A DNA stretch of 64,000 bases from assembly GCF_004343775.1 (NCBI RefSeq), contig NZ_PTXL01000006.1, positions 607,671 to 671,670 of the forward strand, given 5' to 3'. This DNA is from Burkholderia sp. SRS-46. GTDB taxonomy: Bacteria; Pseudomonadota; Gammaproteobacteria; Burkholderiales; Burkholderiaceae. This document shows positions 17,351-26,152 of this stretch, in pieces. Positions within the stretch are counted from its first letter, which is position 1; every line of letters begins with the position of its first letter. The notes under the pieces are model-generated. The model did not search any database and was not told the DNA's origin. It saw only the letters and a program-made list of their open reading frames with translations. Both the position numbers and the translations under genes were made by a program.

Positions 17351-17367
17351 TGCACATTTTTTGTGCA
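17351..17367. promoter_or_regulatory. Perfect NtrC-type palindrome abutting the ubiK ribosome binding site
   Basis: TGCAC-N7-GTGCA (TGCACATTTTTTGTGCA), a perfect dyad with the spacing of NtrC sites such as those of glnA. Its centre is about 281 bases upstream of the predicted glnK start and only 24 bases before the ubiK ATG. The rest of the 352-base gap (17031-17382) shows only half sites, no second full palindrome. Confidence 0.55.
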
Positions 17368-17382
17368 ATGAAGGGGAATCAC

Positions 17383-17634
17383 ATGAAGCAACCCAGCGAC
17401 GTTTTCAACGACCTGCAGTCGCGCGTCAGCGACCTGCTGAAAAACTCGCCGGCCAAGGATGTCGAGCGCAACGTGAAGGCCATGCTGTCGCAAGGCTTCT
17501 CGAAGCTCGATCTCGTCACCCGCGAGGAATTCGACACGCAGGCGCAGGTGCTCGCCCGCACCCGCGTACGTCTCGAGGAACTGGAAAAGCGCGTCGCGGA
17601 ACTCGAGCAGAAGCTCGCCGCGTCACAAGCCTGA
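17383..17634 (+). CDS. ubiK: Ubiquinone biosynthesis accessory factor UbiK (BMFP family)
   Basis: An 83-residue protein of the BMFP (Brucella membrane fusogenic protein) family. The C-terminal half (about 50-80) is a strong coiled coil rich in Glu, Leu and Arg. In E. coli UbiK binds UbiJ and supports aerobic ubiquinone synthesis. The ATG at 17383 has AAGGGG six bases upstream; longer in-frame starts would cross the NtrC-type palindrome. Divergent from glnK-amtB. Confidence 0.85.
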   Translation: MKQPSDVFNDLQSRVSDLLKNSPAKDVERNVKAMLSQGFSKLDLVTREEFDTQAQVLARTRVRLEELEKRVAELEQKLAASQA

Positions 17635-17689
17635 CCTGCAAGCCTGACCCACGGGCCTGACCACCGGCCCGACCAGGCACCGGCGCGAC

Positions 17690-17716
17690 CGGCGGGCCGC
17701 TTCCCGCGGCCCGCCG
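17690..17716 (+). terminator. GC hairpin after ubiK
   Basis: A perfect 11-bp stem (CGGCGGGCCGC / GCGGCCCGCCG) with 5-base loop, 55 bases after ubiK and without a T-tract. Three copies of CCTGACC lie between the stop and the hairpin. Confidence 0.45.
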
Positions 17717-17847
17717 ATGCCTGCGCCAACCATGTAGTCCCCGTCGTCGTTTCATCCGCGCCACGCCGGCAAGCGCGCACCGATCCCTCCCTTTTCCGCG
17801 ACAGGCGGCCCGCAAGGCTTGCCCGTCCGCCCTACAGGAGCCTCGCC

Positions 17848-19404
17848 ATGTCGCTTGCCGTGGTGCGCAGCCGCGCACCGGCGGCCGGCCGCGCGCCGGA
17901 CGTCACCGTCGAAGTCCATCTCGCCAACGGGTTGCCGTCGTTCTCGATCGTCGGCCTGCCTGATCTCGAAGTCCGCGAAAGCCGCGAGCGCGTGCGCGCC
18001 GCGCTGCAGAACTGCGGATTCGAGTTCCCCGTGCGCCGCATCACCGTCAATCTCGCGCCCGCCGACCTGCCGAAGGAATCGGGCCGCTTCGACCTGCCGA
18101 TCGCGCTCGGCATTCTTGCCGCGAACGGCCAGATTCCGGCCGACGCGCTGCCCGGCCGCGAATTCGCCGGCGAGCTGTCGCTCACCGGCGCGCTGCGGCC
18201 GATGCGCGGCGCGTTCGCGATGGCCTGCGGCGTCGCGCGCGACCGCTGCGCGGCCCCCGCCGATGCGGCGGCGCCGTGCCGCGAGCCGGAGCTGTACCTG
18301 CCGCTCGACAGCGCCGCCGAGGCCGCGCTCGTGCCGGGCGTGACCGTCTACGGCGCCGCCGACCTGCCCGCACTGTGCGCGCACCTGACCGGGGCGCCCG
18401 ACGGCCGGCTCGCGCCGGTCGCCGCGCCGCCGCTCGATGGCCTGCCCGCGGCGGCCGCGCCTGATCTCGCCGACGTGATCGGCCAGCGCGGTGCGCGGCG
18501 CGCGCTCGAAGTCGCGGCGGCCGGCGGGCATCACATGCTGATGGTCGGGCCGCCCGGCGCCGGCAAGTCGATGCTGGCCGCCCGGCTGCCGGGGCTGCTG
18601 CCGCCGCTCACCGACGACGAGGCGCTGGCGTCGGCCGCGCTGCTGTCCGCGAGCCGCATCGGCTTCTCGCCCGCGCAGTGGCGCCGGCGGCCGTTTCGCT
18701 CGCCGCATCATTCGTCGAGCGCGGCGGCACTGGTCGGCGGCCGCAACCCGCCGCAGCCCGGCGAGATCACGCTCGCGCACCTCGGCGTGCTGTTCCTCGA
18801 CGAGTTGCCGGAATTCGACCGGCACGTGCTGGAAATGCTGCGCGAGCCGCTCGAAGCCGGCCGCATCACGATCTCGCGCGTGGCGCAGCAGGCGGACTTC
18901 CCCGCCGCGTGCCAGCTGATCGCCGCGATGAACCCGTGCCCGTGCGGCTGGCACGGCGATCCGTCCGGCCGCTGCCGCTGCTCGCCGGACGTTGCCGCGC
19001 GCTACCTGCGCAAGCTGTCCGGGCCGCTGCTCGACCGCATCGACATCCAGATCGACCTGCCCGCGCTCACGCCGGCCGAGCTGGCGGCGCGCGCGTCGAC
19101 GCCCGGCGAGCCGAGCGCGGCGGTCGCCGCGCGGGTCGCGCAGGCCCGCGCTCGGCAGCTCAAGCGCCAGGGCAAGACGAATCACATGCTGAGCGGCCGC
19201 GAAACCGACGACCTCGGCCGGCCAACCGACGACGGCGAGCGCCTGCTGCGCGAGGCCGGCGAGCGGTTCGGCTGGTCGGCGCGCGCGTACTACCGGGTGC
19301 TGAAGGTCGCGCGGACGATCGCCGACCTCGCCGGCGACCCGCAGCCGAACGCCGCGCAGATCGCCGAGGCGATTCGCTACCGGCGCGCGCTGAGCGCGCT
19401 CTGA
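17848..19404 (+). CDS. comM: ComM/YifB family Mg-chelatase-like AAA+ ATPase
   Basis: A 518-residue protein with an N-terminal Lon-like domain (about 1-190), a Mg-chelatase AAA+ module with Walker A GPPGAGKS (234-241) and Walker B VLFLDE (314-319), a four-cysteine loop (C364, C366, C376, C378) and a C-terminal chelatase domain. In Vibrio and Acinetobacter ComM is a hexameric helicase that helps branch migration of incoming DNA during natural transformation. With comF it suggests, but does not prove, transformation capacity. The ATG has a nearby AGGAG. Confidence 0.93.
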   Translation: MSLAVVRSRAPAAGRAPDVTVEVHLANGLPSFSIVGLPDLEVRESRERVRAALQNCGFEFPVRRITVNLAPADLPKESGRFDLPIALGILAANGQIPADALPGREFAGELSLTGALRPMRGAFAMACGVARDRCAAPADAAAPCREPELYLPLDSAAEAALVPGVTVYGAADLPALCAHLTGAPDGRLAPVAAPPLDGLPAAAAPDLADVIGQRGARRALEVAAAGGHHMLMVGPPGAGKSMLAARLPGLLPPLTDDEALASAALLSASRIGFSPAQWRRRPFRSPHHSSSAAALVGGRNPPQPGEITLAHLGVLFLDELPEFDRHVLEMLREPLEAGRITISRVAQQADFPAACQLIAAMNPCPCGWHGDPSGRCRCSPDVAARYLRKLSGPLLDRIDIQIDLPALTPAELAARASTPGEPSAAVAARVAQARARQLKRQGKTNHMLSGRETDDLGRPTDDGERLLREAGERFGWSARAYYRVLKVARTIADLAGDPQPNAAQIAEAIRYRRALSAL

Positions 19405-19608
19405 GGACAAAATCCGGCTGTCAAGACTTGACTTATGCACAATTACGCGCCACCGGGCGCGGATTGCATCACCGCCGTGAATATTCGACAGCGGCCGCGC
19501 ATACCCTTGTTTTTATTGACTTTTCTCAAGCGCCGCGCGAGCGGGCAATTCGTTCGGCAGGCCGTCCGGCGCGGCTTCGGCGCGCATCCCGGGTACTTTT
19601 CAACAAAG

Positions 19609-19630
19609 TTATCCACACACGCTGTGGATA
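19609..19630. promoter_or_regulatory. Two inverted DnaA boxes in an intergenic gap
   Basis: In the 322-base gap after comM, TTATCCACA (19609-19617, perfect DnaA box) faces TGTGGATAG (19622-19630 region, one mismatch in reverse), giving a dyad. The rest of the gap (19405-19726) shows no convincing gene. Possible roles are a DnaA-titrating or DnaA-responsive site for the neighbouring genes; no replication genes are here. Confidence 0.5.
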
Positions 19631-19726
19631 GCGCAAAAACTCCCGCAAAATCCGGCAATTAGCGAAGAGTGCTGCGAAGGAACTTTCAGTTTTGGCGACG
19701 CTCTGAGGCGCTCTCACCCGCCCGCG

Positions 19727-20299
19727 TCAGTCAAGCTTCAACGATCCGAAGAATTGATCGAGCTGCTCCTGCGCGAGCGGCGCGTCGGAGATCACGACCG
19801 CCTGGTATGCATGCTTGCCGCGCGCGGCGAGCCGGGCCACGATCGTCTTGCGCGCGCGCTCCGGCCCCGTCGCCGCGCCGGCCAGCCGCAGCTCGAGCCC
19901 ATCCACCGCGCCGCCCTTCGCGAGCGGCACCGGCACCGAGGCCGTCTGCGGCGCGCCGTCGAGGTTGCGCGACAGCCCGCTGCGCAGGTAGTCGAGCGCC
20001 GCGCGCCGGGTCTCGTCGCGCTCGTCGGGCAGCATCACCGTGCCGACCGCGAACACCGCGCCGTCGACGTGCGCCGCCTGCATCCGCATCGTCATCGACG
20101 TGCCGCCGACCGCGACCGCATGCTCTTCGACGGTCGGCTTCGCGGGCAGGTCGATCGTGTAGCCGGCGTCGTTGTGCAGCGTGCGCCAGTCGAAGGCCGG
20201 CGAGCACGCGGCCAGCGCGGCGCTCGCACACACGAGTGCGGCGAAGTGCCGCAGCGGACGAAAAAGGGGACGCAATGAATCGGAAAAGACCTTCGGCAT
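19727..20299 (-). CDS. Putative outer-envelope lipoprotein of unknown function
   Basis: A 190-residue protein with a basic, hydrophobic leader ending in a lipobox LAAC (C32), then about 158 polar residues. I do not recognise a characterised domain; Burkholderia annotations would call it a lipoprotein or hypothetical protein. The ATG at 20299 gives a normal lipoprotein leader; another ATG at 20329 would add ten residues, and neither has a clear ribosome binding site. It is divergent from the thioredoxin-like gene by 162 bases. Confidence 0.65.
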   Translation of the reverse strand: MPKVFSDSLRPLFRPLRHFAALVCASAALAACSPAFDWRTLHNDAGYTIDLPAKPTVEEHAVAVGGTSMTMRMQAAHVDGAVFAVGTVMLPDERDETRRAALDYLRSGLSRNLDGAPQTASVPVPLAKGGAVDGLELRLAGAATGPERARKTIVARLAARGKHAYQAVVISDAPLAQEQLDQFFGSLKLD

Positions 20300-20461
20300 G
20301 ACGCGGATCGATACGGGCAAAACGTGCATTATGCGTCGAACGGCAACGCCGGGATGCGTGGCGGCCGCCGGTGCGCGAGCCGCATTCGCGCTAAAATAAC
20401 CGCCGAATTTCGACGAATCCGGCCCTGTCCGGCATCATCGACCGTCCACGAGAGCCCGCAG

Positions 20462-20998
20462 ATGAACTCCACGCCTCCTTCCCCCAGCCGCCGCGCGAGC
20501 CCGATGCGCTACGTCGCGGCCGTCGTCGTCGCGGCCGCGATCGCCGTGGCCGGCTTCCTCGCGTTCAGCGGCAAGTCCAGCGCGCCGGACGCGACCTTCA
20601 CGCTGCTGTCGGGCCAGAAGATCTCGACCACGGCCGACCTGAAGGGCAAGGTCTACCTTGTGAACTTCTGGGCGACGAGCTGCGCGACCTGCATGCAGGA
20701 AATGCCGCAGATGGTCGATACCTACAACCGTTTCAAGGGACAGGGCCTGGAATTTGTCGCGGTCGCGATGAACTACGACCCGCCGATGTACGTCGCGAAC
20801 TATGCGCAGACGCGCCAGCTGCCGTTCAAGGTCGCGCTCGACGACGGCAGCGTCGCGAAGCAGTTCGGCAACGTGCAATTGACGCCGACGACCTTCGTCG
20901 TCGACAAGGACGGCAAGATCCTGAAGCGCTACGTCGGCATGCCGCAGTTCGCGGAACTCGACCAGCTGCTGAAGCAGGCGCTCGGCAACGCCGCCTGA
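20462..20998 (+). CDS. TlpA-like membrane-anchored thioredoxin
   Basis: A 178-residue protein with an N-terminal membrane anchor (about 16-36) and a periplasmic thioredoxin domain of the AhpC/TSA-TlpA type. The redox motif is WATSCATC with C74 and C77, and the cis-proline is in LTPTTFVVD. Such proteins reduce periplasmic disulfides, for example in cytochrome c or oxidase assembly. The target here is unknown. Convergent with dctD. Confidence 0.85.
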   Translation: MNSTPPSPSRRASPMRYVAAVVVAAAIAVAGFLAFSGKSSAPDATFTLLSGQKISTTADLKGKVYLVNFWATSCATCMQEMPQMVDTYNRFKGQGLEFVAVAMNYDPPMYVANYAQTRQLPFKVALDDGSVAKQFGNVQLTPTTFVVDKDGKILKRYVGMPQFAELDQLLKQALGNAA

Positions 20999-21033
20999 GC
21001 CGCGCGGCCCCGACGGCCGCGCCCGCTCACCGC

Positions 21034-21062
21034 AACGGACCGCATGACCGGGCACGCCCGGC

Positions 21063-21077
<15 letters not shown>
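21034..21077 (+). terminator. Nested hairpin terminator between tlpA-like gene and dctD
   Basis: A 10-bp outer stem (AACGGACCGC 21034-21043 with GCGGTCCGTT 21066-21075) encloses a second CCGGGC/CCCGG stem. The dctD stop codon (21063-21065) lies inside the hairpin, so one structure may serve both convergent genes. Confidence 0.6.
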
Positions 21078-22418
<1,341 letters not shown>

Positions 22419-22474
22419 CGTACTCACTTGCTCCTGATGGGTGCCGCAGCGCTCGGATCGCGCAACGGGCGCGC

Positions 22475-24508
22475 TCAGCGCGAGCCCGCCTGCTCGGACA
22501 CGGAGTCCGGATGATGCGTGCGTGCGCGGCGCAACGTCAAGACGAACAGCGCGCCGCCGGCCGGCGCGTTGCGCGCGGTCAGCGAGCCGCCGGCGTCGCT
22601 CGCGATCGACGACGAGATCGCGAGCCCGAGGCCGAGCCCGCGCCCCATTTCCTTGGTCGTGAAGAACGGCTCGAACAGCCGCGGCAGCAGGTCGGGCGGG
22701 ATGCCCGGGCCATTGTCGCGCACCTGGATCGCGAGCGTCGCGGCCGACGCGTCGATCGCGACCTCGATGCGCGGGGCGGCCACCCGCGGCGCGGCCGACG
22801 ACGCCACCGCGTCGAGCGCGTTGCCGAGCAGGTTGATCAGCACCTGTTCGAGACGCAAGTCCTCGCAGCGCGCGACGAGCTCCGGATGGTCGTTCGCGAG
22901 ATCGAGCGGCGCACCCGGCAGCGCGGCATGCGACGGCTGCGCGTCGGCGTCGCGCAGCGTCAGCACCAGCTCGACGCCGCGCAGCCGCTCGCCGAGCAGC
23001 GCGAGCACGCTGCGCAGCGCGCGCACGACGAGCGCCTGTTCATTGCGCGGCCGCGCGCGGCCGACGAACAGCTTCAGCTGGTTGGTGATCTTGCCCATCC
23101 GCTCGGTGAGCGCGGCGATCGCCTCGAGGTTCTCGCGCGCGGCCGCCTGCTCGCCGCGGTCGAGCAGCACGCGCGTGTTGTCGGAGAAGCTGCGCAGCGC
23201 GGCGAGCGGCTGGTTCAGCTCGTGCGTGATGCCGGCCGCCATCTGGCCGAGCGCCGCCAGCTTGCTCGCCTGGATCAGCTCGTCGTGCGCGGCGCGCAGG
23301 TCCTGCTCGGCGCGGATCCGGTCGCCGACTTCCTTCTGCAATTGCACGTTCGCCTGCGACAGGTCGGCCGTGCGTTCCTCGACGCGCCGGTTCAGCTGCG
23401 CGTACGCCTGCTGCAGCAGCGCGCGGCCGCGGATCATCTCGCGCACGCGCGCGCGGCGCATCCGCCAGTAGAACGCGAGCAGCGCGACCGACACGAAGCC
23501 GAAACCGGTGACGATCGTCGCGTTGCGCGCGTCGGCGTCGACCGGCGCGATCGGCGCGAGCGTGACGAGCTGCCAGTCGGGCTCGCCGATCCGGCGCTGC
23601 GTCGCGAGGTAGCGCGGCGCGCGGCGGCCCGGCCCGAGGCGCACGATCTGCGCATCCGCGCCGAGCGCCCGCTCGATGCGCAGCGGCAGCGGCGTGACCG
23701 GCTGCTGCGCGTACTGGCGGGTCTCGTAGATCGACGCGGCGACGGGGCCCGACAGCGGCTCCAGCGTGTGGTACTTCCACGCCGGCACCGACGACAGGAA
23801 CACGACGCCGTGATCGTCCGCGACGACGAGCGGCTCGGACGCGTCGGCGCCCTGGAACCATTCGAGATTCAGCTTCACGACCACGACGCCGACGATCCGG
23901 CCGTCGCGCCACACCGGCTGCGAGATGTAGTAGCCGGGGTCGCGCGAGATCGTGCCGATGCCGAAGAAGCGGCCGACGCGGCCGCTCATCGCGTCGATGA
24001 AATACGGGCGGAAGCGGTATTCGATCCCGACGAAGCTCTCGGGCGCGCGCCAGTTGCTCGCGGCGACGCACAGGCCGTCCGCGCCGACGAGATAGGTGAC
24101 GGTCGCGTGCGCGTGCTCGTTGAGGTCTTCGAGATAGCGGTTCGCGCGCGCCGCGTAGTCGGCGCGCTTCGGCTCGGCGAGCAGGTCCTGCACGAGCGGG
24201 TGGCTGCCGAGCAGGTACGGCAGCGATTCGTAGCGGTCGAGGGTGCTCTTCAGCGCGTTGGTGGTGCGATCGACGCGCACCGCGGCGTTGCGCTGCAGTT
24301 CGTCGATCCCGCGCTGCCAGGTGAGGGTCCACGTCAGCGTGCACGCCGCGACGAGCGTGACGGCGAGCGCGACGAGGACCAGCAGACGGCGCTTCACGGT
24401 GACGGCTTCCTGACGATGCGGATCGCCTATTGTGTCATAGCCGTCCGCCCCGCTGCTGCCGCCGCCGCGCGGCGCGCCGCCCGTGGGCGGCGCCGCCTGC
24501 TCCTTCAT
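22475..24508 (-). CDS. dctB: C4-dicarboxylate sensor histidine kinase DctB
   Basis: A 677-residue kinase. Two membrane helices (about 41-62 and 331-350) flank a 270-residue periplasmic double-PAS (Cache) sensor; a coiled linker (about 360-410) leads to the HisKA motif GITHELNQPLAAL with H429 and an HATPase domain. It senses external succinate, fumarate or malate and phosphorylates DctD. The ATG at 24508 lies two bases after the dctA stop but adds a 37-residue Gly-rich leader; the GTG at 24397, just before the first helix, is an alternative start with AGGA upstream. Confidence 0.92.
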   Translation of the reverse strand: MKEQAAPPTGGAPRGGGSSGADGYDTIGDPHRQEAVTVKRRLLVLVALAVTLVAACTLTWTLTWQRGIDELQRNAAVRVDRTTNALKSTLDRYESLPYLLGSHPLVQDLLAEPKRADYAARANRYLEDLNEHAHATVTYLVGADGLCVAASNWRAPESFVGIEYRFRPYFIDAMSGRVGRFFGIGTISRDPGYYISQPVWRDGRIVGVVVVKLNLEWFQGADASEPLVVADDHGVVFLSSVPAWKYHTLEPLSGPVAASIYETRQYAQQPVTPLPLRIERALGADAQIVRLGPGRRAPRYLATQRRIGEPDWQLVTLAPIAPVDADARNATIVTGFGFVSVALLAFYWRMRRARVREMIRGRALLQQAYAQLNRRVEERTADLSQANVQLQKEVGDRIRAEQDLRAAHDELIQASKLAALGQMAAGITHELNQPLAALRSFSDNTRVLLDRGEQAAARENLEAIAALTERMGKITNQLKLFVGRARPRNEQALVVRALRSVLALLGERLRGVELVLTLRDADAQPSHAALPGAPLDLANDHPELVARCEDLRLEQVLINLLGNALDAVASSAAPRVAAPRIEVAIDASAATLAIQVRDNGPGIPPDLLPRLFEPFFTTKEMGRGLGLGLAISSSIASDAGGSLTARNAPAGGALFVLTLRRARTHHPDSVSEQAGSR

Positions 24509-24512
24509 GGCG

Positions 24513-25802
24513 TCAGACGCCGGCCGTCTCGGTCGCGGCGACTTCGCCGCCGCCCTTCAGCGCCTGGCGCAGCTTGTTGCGATCGAGCTCCTTCTCCCAT
24601 GCAGAGACGACGACCGTCGCCACGCCGTTGCCGACGATGTTGGTCAGCGCGCGGCACTCGCTCATGAAGCGGTCGATGCCGAGGATCAGCACCATGCCCG
24701 ACAGCGGGATGGTCGGCACCACGGCGAGCGTCGCGGCCAGTGTGATGAAGCCCGCGCCGGTGACGCCGCTCGCGCCCTTCGAGGTCAGCATCGCGACCGC
24801 GAGCAGCGTGAGCTGCTGCATCCACGTCAGTTCGATGTTGGTCGCCTGCGCGATGAACAGCACGGCCATCGTCATGTAGATGTTGGTGCCGTCGAGGTTG
24901 AACGAGTAGCCGGTCGGCACCACGAGGCCGACGACCGAGCGCGAGCAGCCAGCCTTCTCGAGCTTTTCCATCAGCTGCGGCAGCGCGGCTTCCGACGAGC
25001 TCGTGCCGAGCACGATCAGCAGCTCTTCCTTGATGTAGCCGACGAAGCGGATGATCGAGAAGCCGGTGAAGCGCGCGATCGCGCCGAGCACGACCAGCAC
25101 GAACACGACCGAGGTCAGGTAGAACGTGCCGATCAGCTTGAGCAGCGGCACCAGCGAGCCGACGCCGTACTTGCCGATGGTGAACGCCATCGCGCCGAAC
25201 GCGCCGATCGGTGCGAGCTTCGTGACGATGTGCACGATGCCGAACAGCACGCGCGTGATGCCGTCGATGAACTCGGTGACGACCTTGCCGCGCTCGCCGA
25301 GGTGCGCGAGCACGCTGCCGAACAGCAGCGCGATCAGCAGGATCTGCAGGATCTCGCCCTGCGCGAACGCGTCGACCATCGTGTTCGGGATGATGTGCAT
25401 CAGGAAGTCGACCGTCGACTGGCCGTGCGCCTTCGCCGCGTACGACGCGACGGCCTTGCCGTCGAGCGTCGCCGGATCGATGTTGAAGCCGACGCCCGGA
25501 CGCAGGATGTGCGTCGCCGCGAGGCCCAGCAGCAGCGCGAAGGTCGACACGATCTCGAAGTAGAGCAGCGCCTTGCCGCCGACGCGCCCGACCTTCTTCA
25601 TGTCCTCCATGCCGGCGATGCCGGTCACGACCGTACAGAAGATGATCGGACCGATCACCATCTTGATCAGCTTGATGAAGCCGTCGCCGAGCGGTTTCAT
25701 CTCGGTGGCAAGCGACGGATAGTAATGACCGAGGATCACGCCGACGATGATGGCGAAGATCACCTGCACATAGAGCACTTTGTAGAAGGGTTTCTTCTTC
25801 AC
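24513..25802 (-). CDS. dctA: C4-dicarboxylate/proton symporter DctA
   Basis: A 429-residue member of the glutamate/dicarboxylate:cation symporter family. The hairpin motif GTSSSEAALP and the binding-site segment PTGYSFNLDGTNIYM are intact. It imports succinate, fumarate and malate. The start is GTG with AGGA six bases upstream. The 190-base predicted leader holds an 11-codon ORF and a strong hairpin. dctB begins two bases past its stop and dctD follows, so transporter, sensor and regulator form one operon, unlike the rhizobial arrangement where dctA is divergent from dctBD. Confidence 0.96.
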   Translation of the reverse strand: MKKKPFYKVLYVQVIFAIIVGVILGHYYPSLATEMKPLGDGFIKLIKMVIGPIIFCTVVTGIAGMEDMKKVGRVGGKALLYFEIVSTFALLLGLAATHILRPGVGFNIDPATLDGKAVASYAAKAHGQSTVDFLMHIIPNTMVDAFAQGEILQILLIALLFGSVLAHLGERGKVVTEFIDGITRVLFGIVHIVTKLAPIGAFGAMAFTIGKYGVGSLVPLLKLIGTFYLTSVVFVLVVLGAIARFTGFSIIRFVGYIKEELLIVLGTSSSEAALPQLMEKLEKAGCSRSVVGLVVPTGYSFNLDGTNIYMTMAVLFIAQATNIELTWMQQLTLLAVAMLTSKGASGVTGAGFITLAATLAVVPTIPLSGMVLILGIDRFMSECRALTNIVGNGVATVVVSAWEKELDRNKLRQALKGGGEVAATETAGV

Positions 25803-25848
25803 GATGATTCCTGATGAAGGGTAGATGAGCCGGTGGAGCGGCGTCACG

Positions 25849-25887
25849 CGCGCGGGCGAATGCCAGGGGAAGTCACTCGCCCGCGCG
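25849..25887 (-). promoter_or_regulatory. 11-bp-stem hairpin in the dctA leader
   Basis: A perfect inverted repeat of 11 bp (25849-25859 with 25877-25887; CGCGCGGGCGA / TCGCCCGCGCG) with a 17-base loop. It lies 47 bases before the dctA GTG and 26 bases after the stop of the leader ORF. The loop carries TCCCCTGG on the minus strand, a sequence repeated inside the leader ORF. No T-tract, so control of translation or RNA stability is more likely than termination. Confidence 0.55.
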
Positions 25888-25913
25888 GCTGCCGTGCCGC
25901 AACAAGCGATGCC

Positions 25914-25949
25914 TCAGGACATCCAGGGGAGGCGGAAGGCGTTGGTCAT
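25914..25949 (-). CDS. 11-residue leader peptide ORF in the dctA 5' region
   Basis: A 12-codon ORF (MTNAFRLPWMS, stop TGA) with an ideal ribosome binding site: AAGGAG at 25957-25962, seven bases before the ATG. It begins about 43 bases after the predicted sigma-54 start and ends 111 bases before dctA. I do not recognise the peptide. Placement suggests a regulatory leader peptide, with ribosome position affecting the hairpin between it and dctA; it could also be a free small protein. Seen: ORF, binding site, position. Inferred: translation and function. Confidence 0.5.
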   Translation of the reverse strand: MTNAFRLPWMS

Positions 25950-26002
25950 CGGTTGTCTCCTTGCTGTAGTAGTTCGGCCGAGGGTGGCCGTGCCTTTTCT
26001 AT

Positions 26003-26018
26003 TGCAAGGTCGATGCCA
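26003..26018 (-). promoter_or_regulatory. Sigma-54 (-24/-12) promoter of dctABD
   Basis: The minus strand reads TGGCATC-GACC-TTGCA, two bases from the TGGCACG-N4-TTGCW consensus, with exactly ten bases between GG and GC. The predicted start is near 25992. The encoded DctD is a sigma-54 activator, which agrees. Confidence 0.8.
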
Positions 26019-26089
26019 GCCGCCGATGACCGTTCAGGCCATTGTTTTCATTGTATTTCTCACAATGCGGCAGGCAAGGAAATCCGGGT

Positions 26090-26105
26090 TTCCGGAAATC
26101 CGGAA
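26090..26105. promoter_or_regulatory. Candidate DctD enhancer, proximal
   Basis: A 16-bp inverted repeat TTCCGG-AAAT-CCGGAA with perfect 6-bp arms, centred about 105 bases upstream of the predicted dctA start. It resembles the dyad form of the upstream activating sites described for rhizobial dctA. Confidence 0.65.
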
Positions 26106-26112
26106 TGCATCC

Positions 26113-26128
26113 GTCCGGCAATCCGGAC
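26113..26128. promoter_or_regulatory. Candidate DctD enhancer, distal
   Basis: A second 16-bp inverted repeat GTCCGG-CAAT-CCGGAC with perfect arms, centred 23 bases (about two helical turns) beyond the first, near -128. Two in-phase dyads are what cooperative binding of an NtrC-family dimer pair needs. It lies 25 bases past the actP stop. Confidence 0.65.
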
Positions 26129-26152
26129 GAATGCACTCATTCATCTGACGAT

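Noticed and set aside
12343..17660. Two plus-strand open frames of over 870 codons opposite gshB-gshA and amtB-glnK
   Set aside because: Same reason: shadow frames of highly biased GC-rich genes, low complexity, no ribosome binding site or domain.
19435..19662. 75-codon ORF after comM
   Set aside because: It runs through the DnaA boxes, has no ribosome binding site and no recognisable sequence.
25981..26007. Plus-strand TGGC...TTGC resembling a sigma-54 site
   Set aside because: Spacing between GG and GC is far from ten bases, and the plus strand leads into the actP 3' end; the minus-strand element is the correct one.
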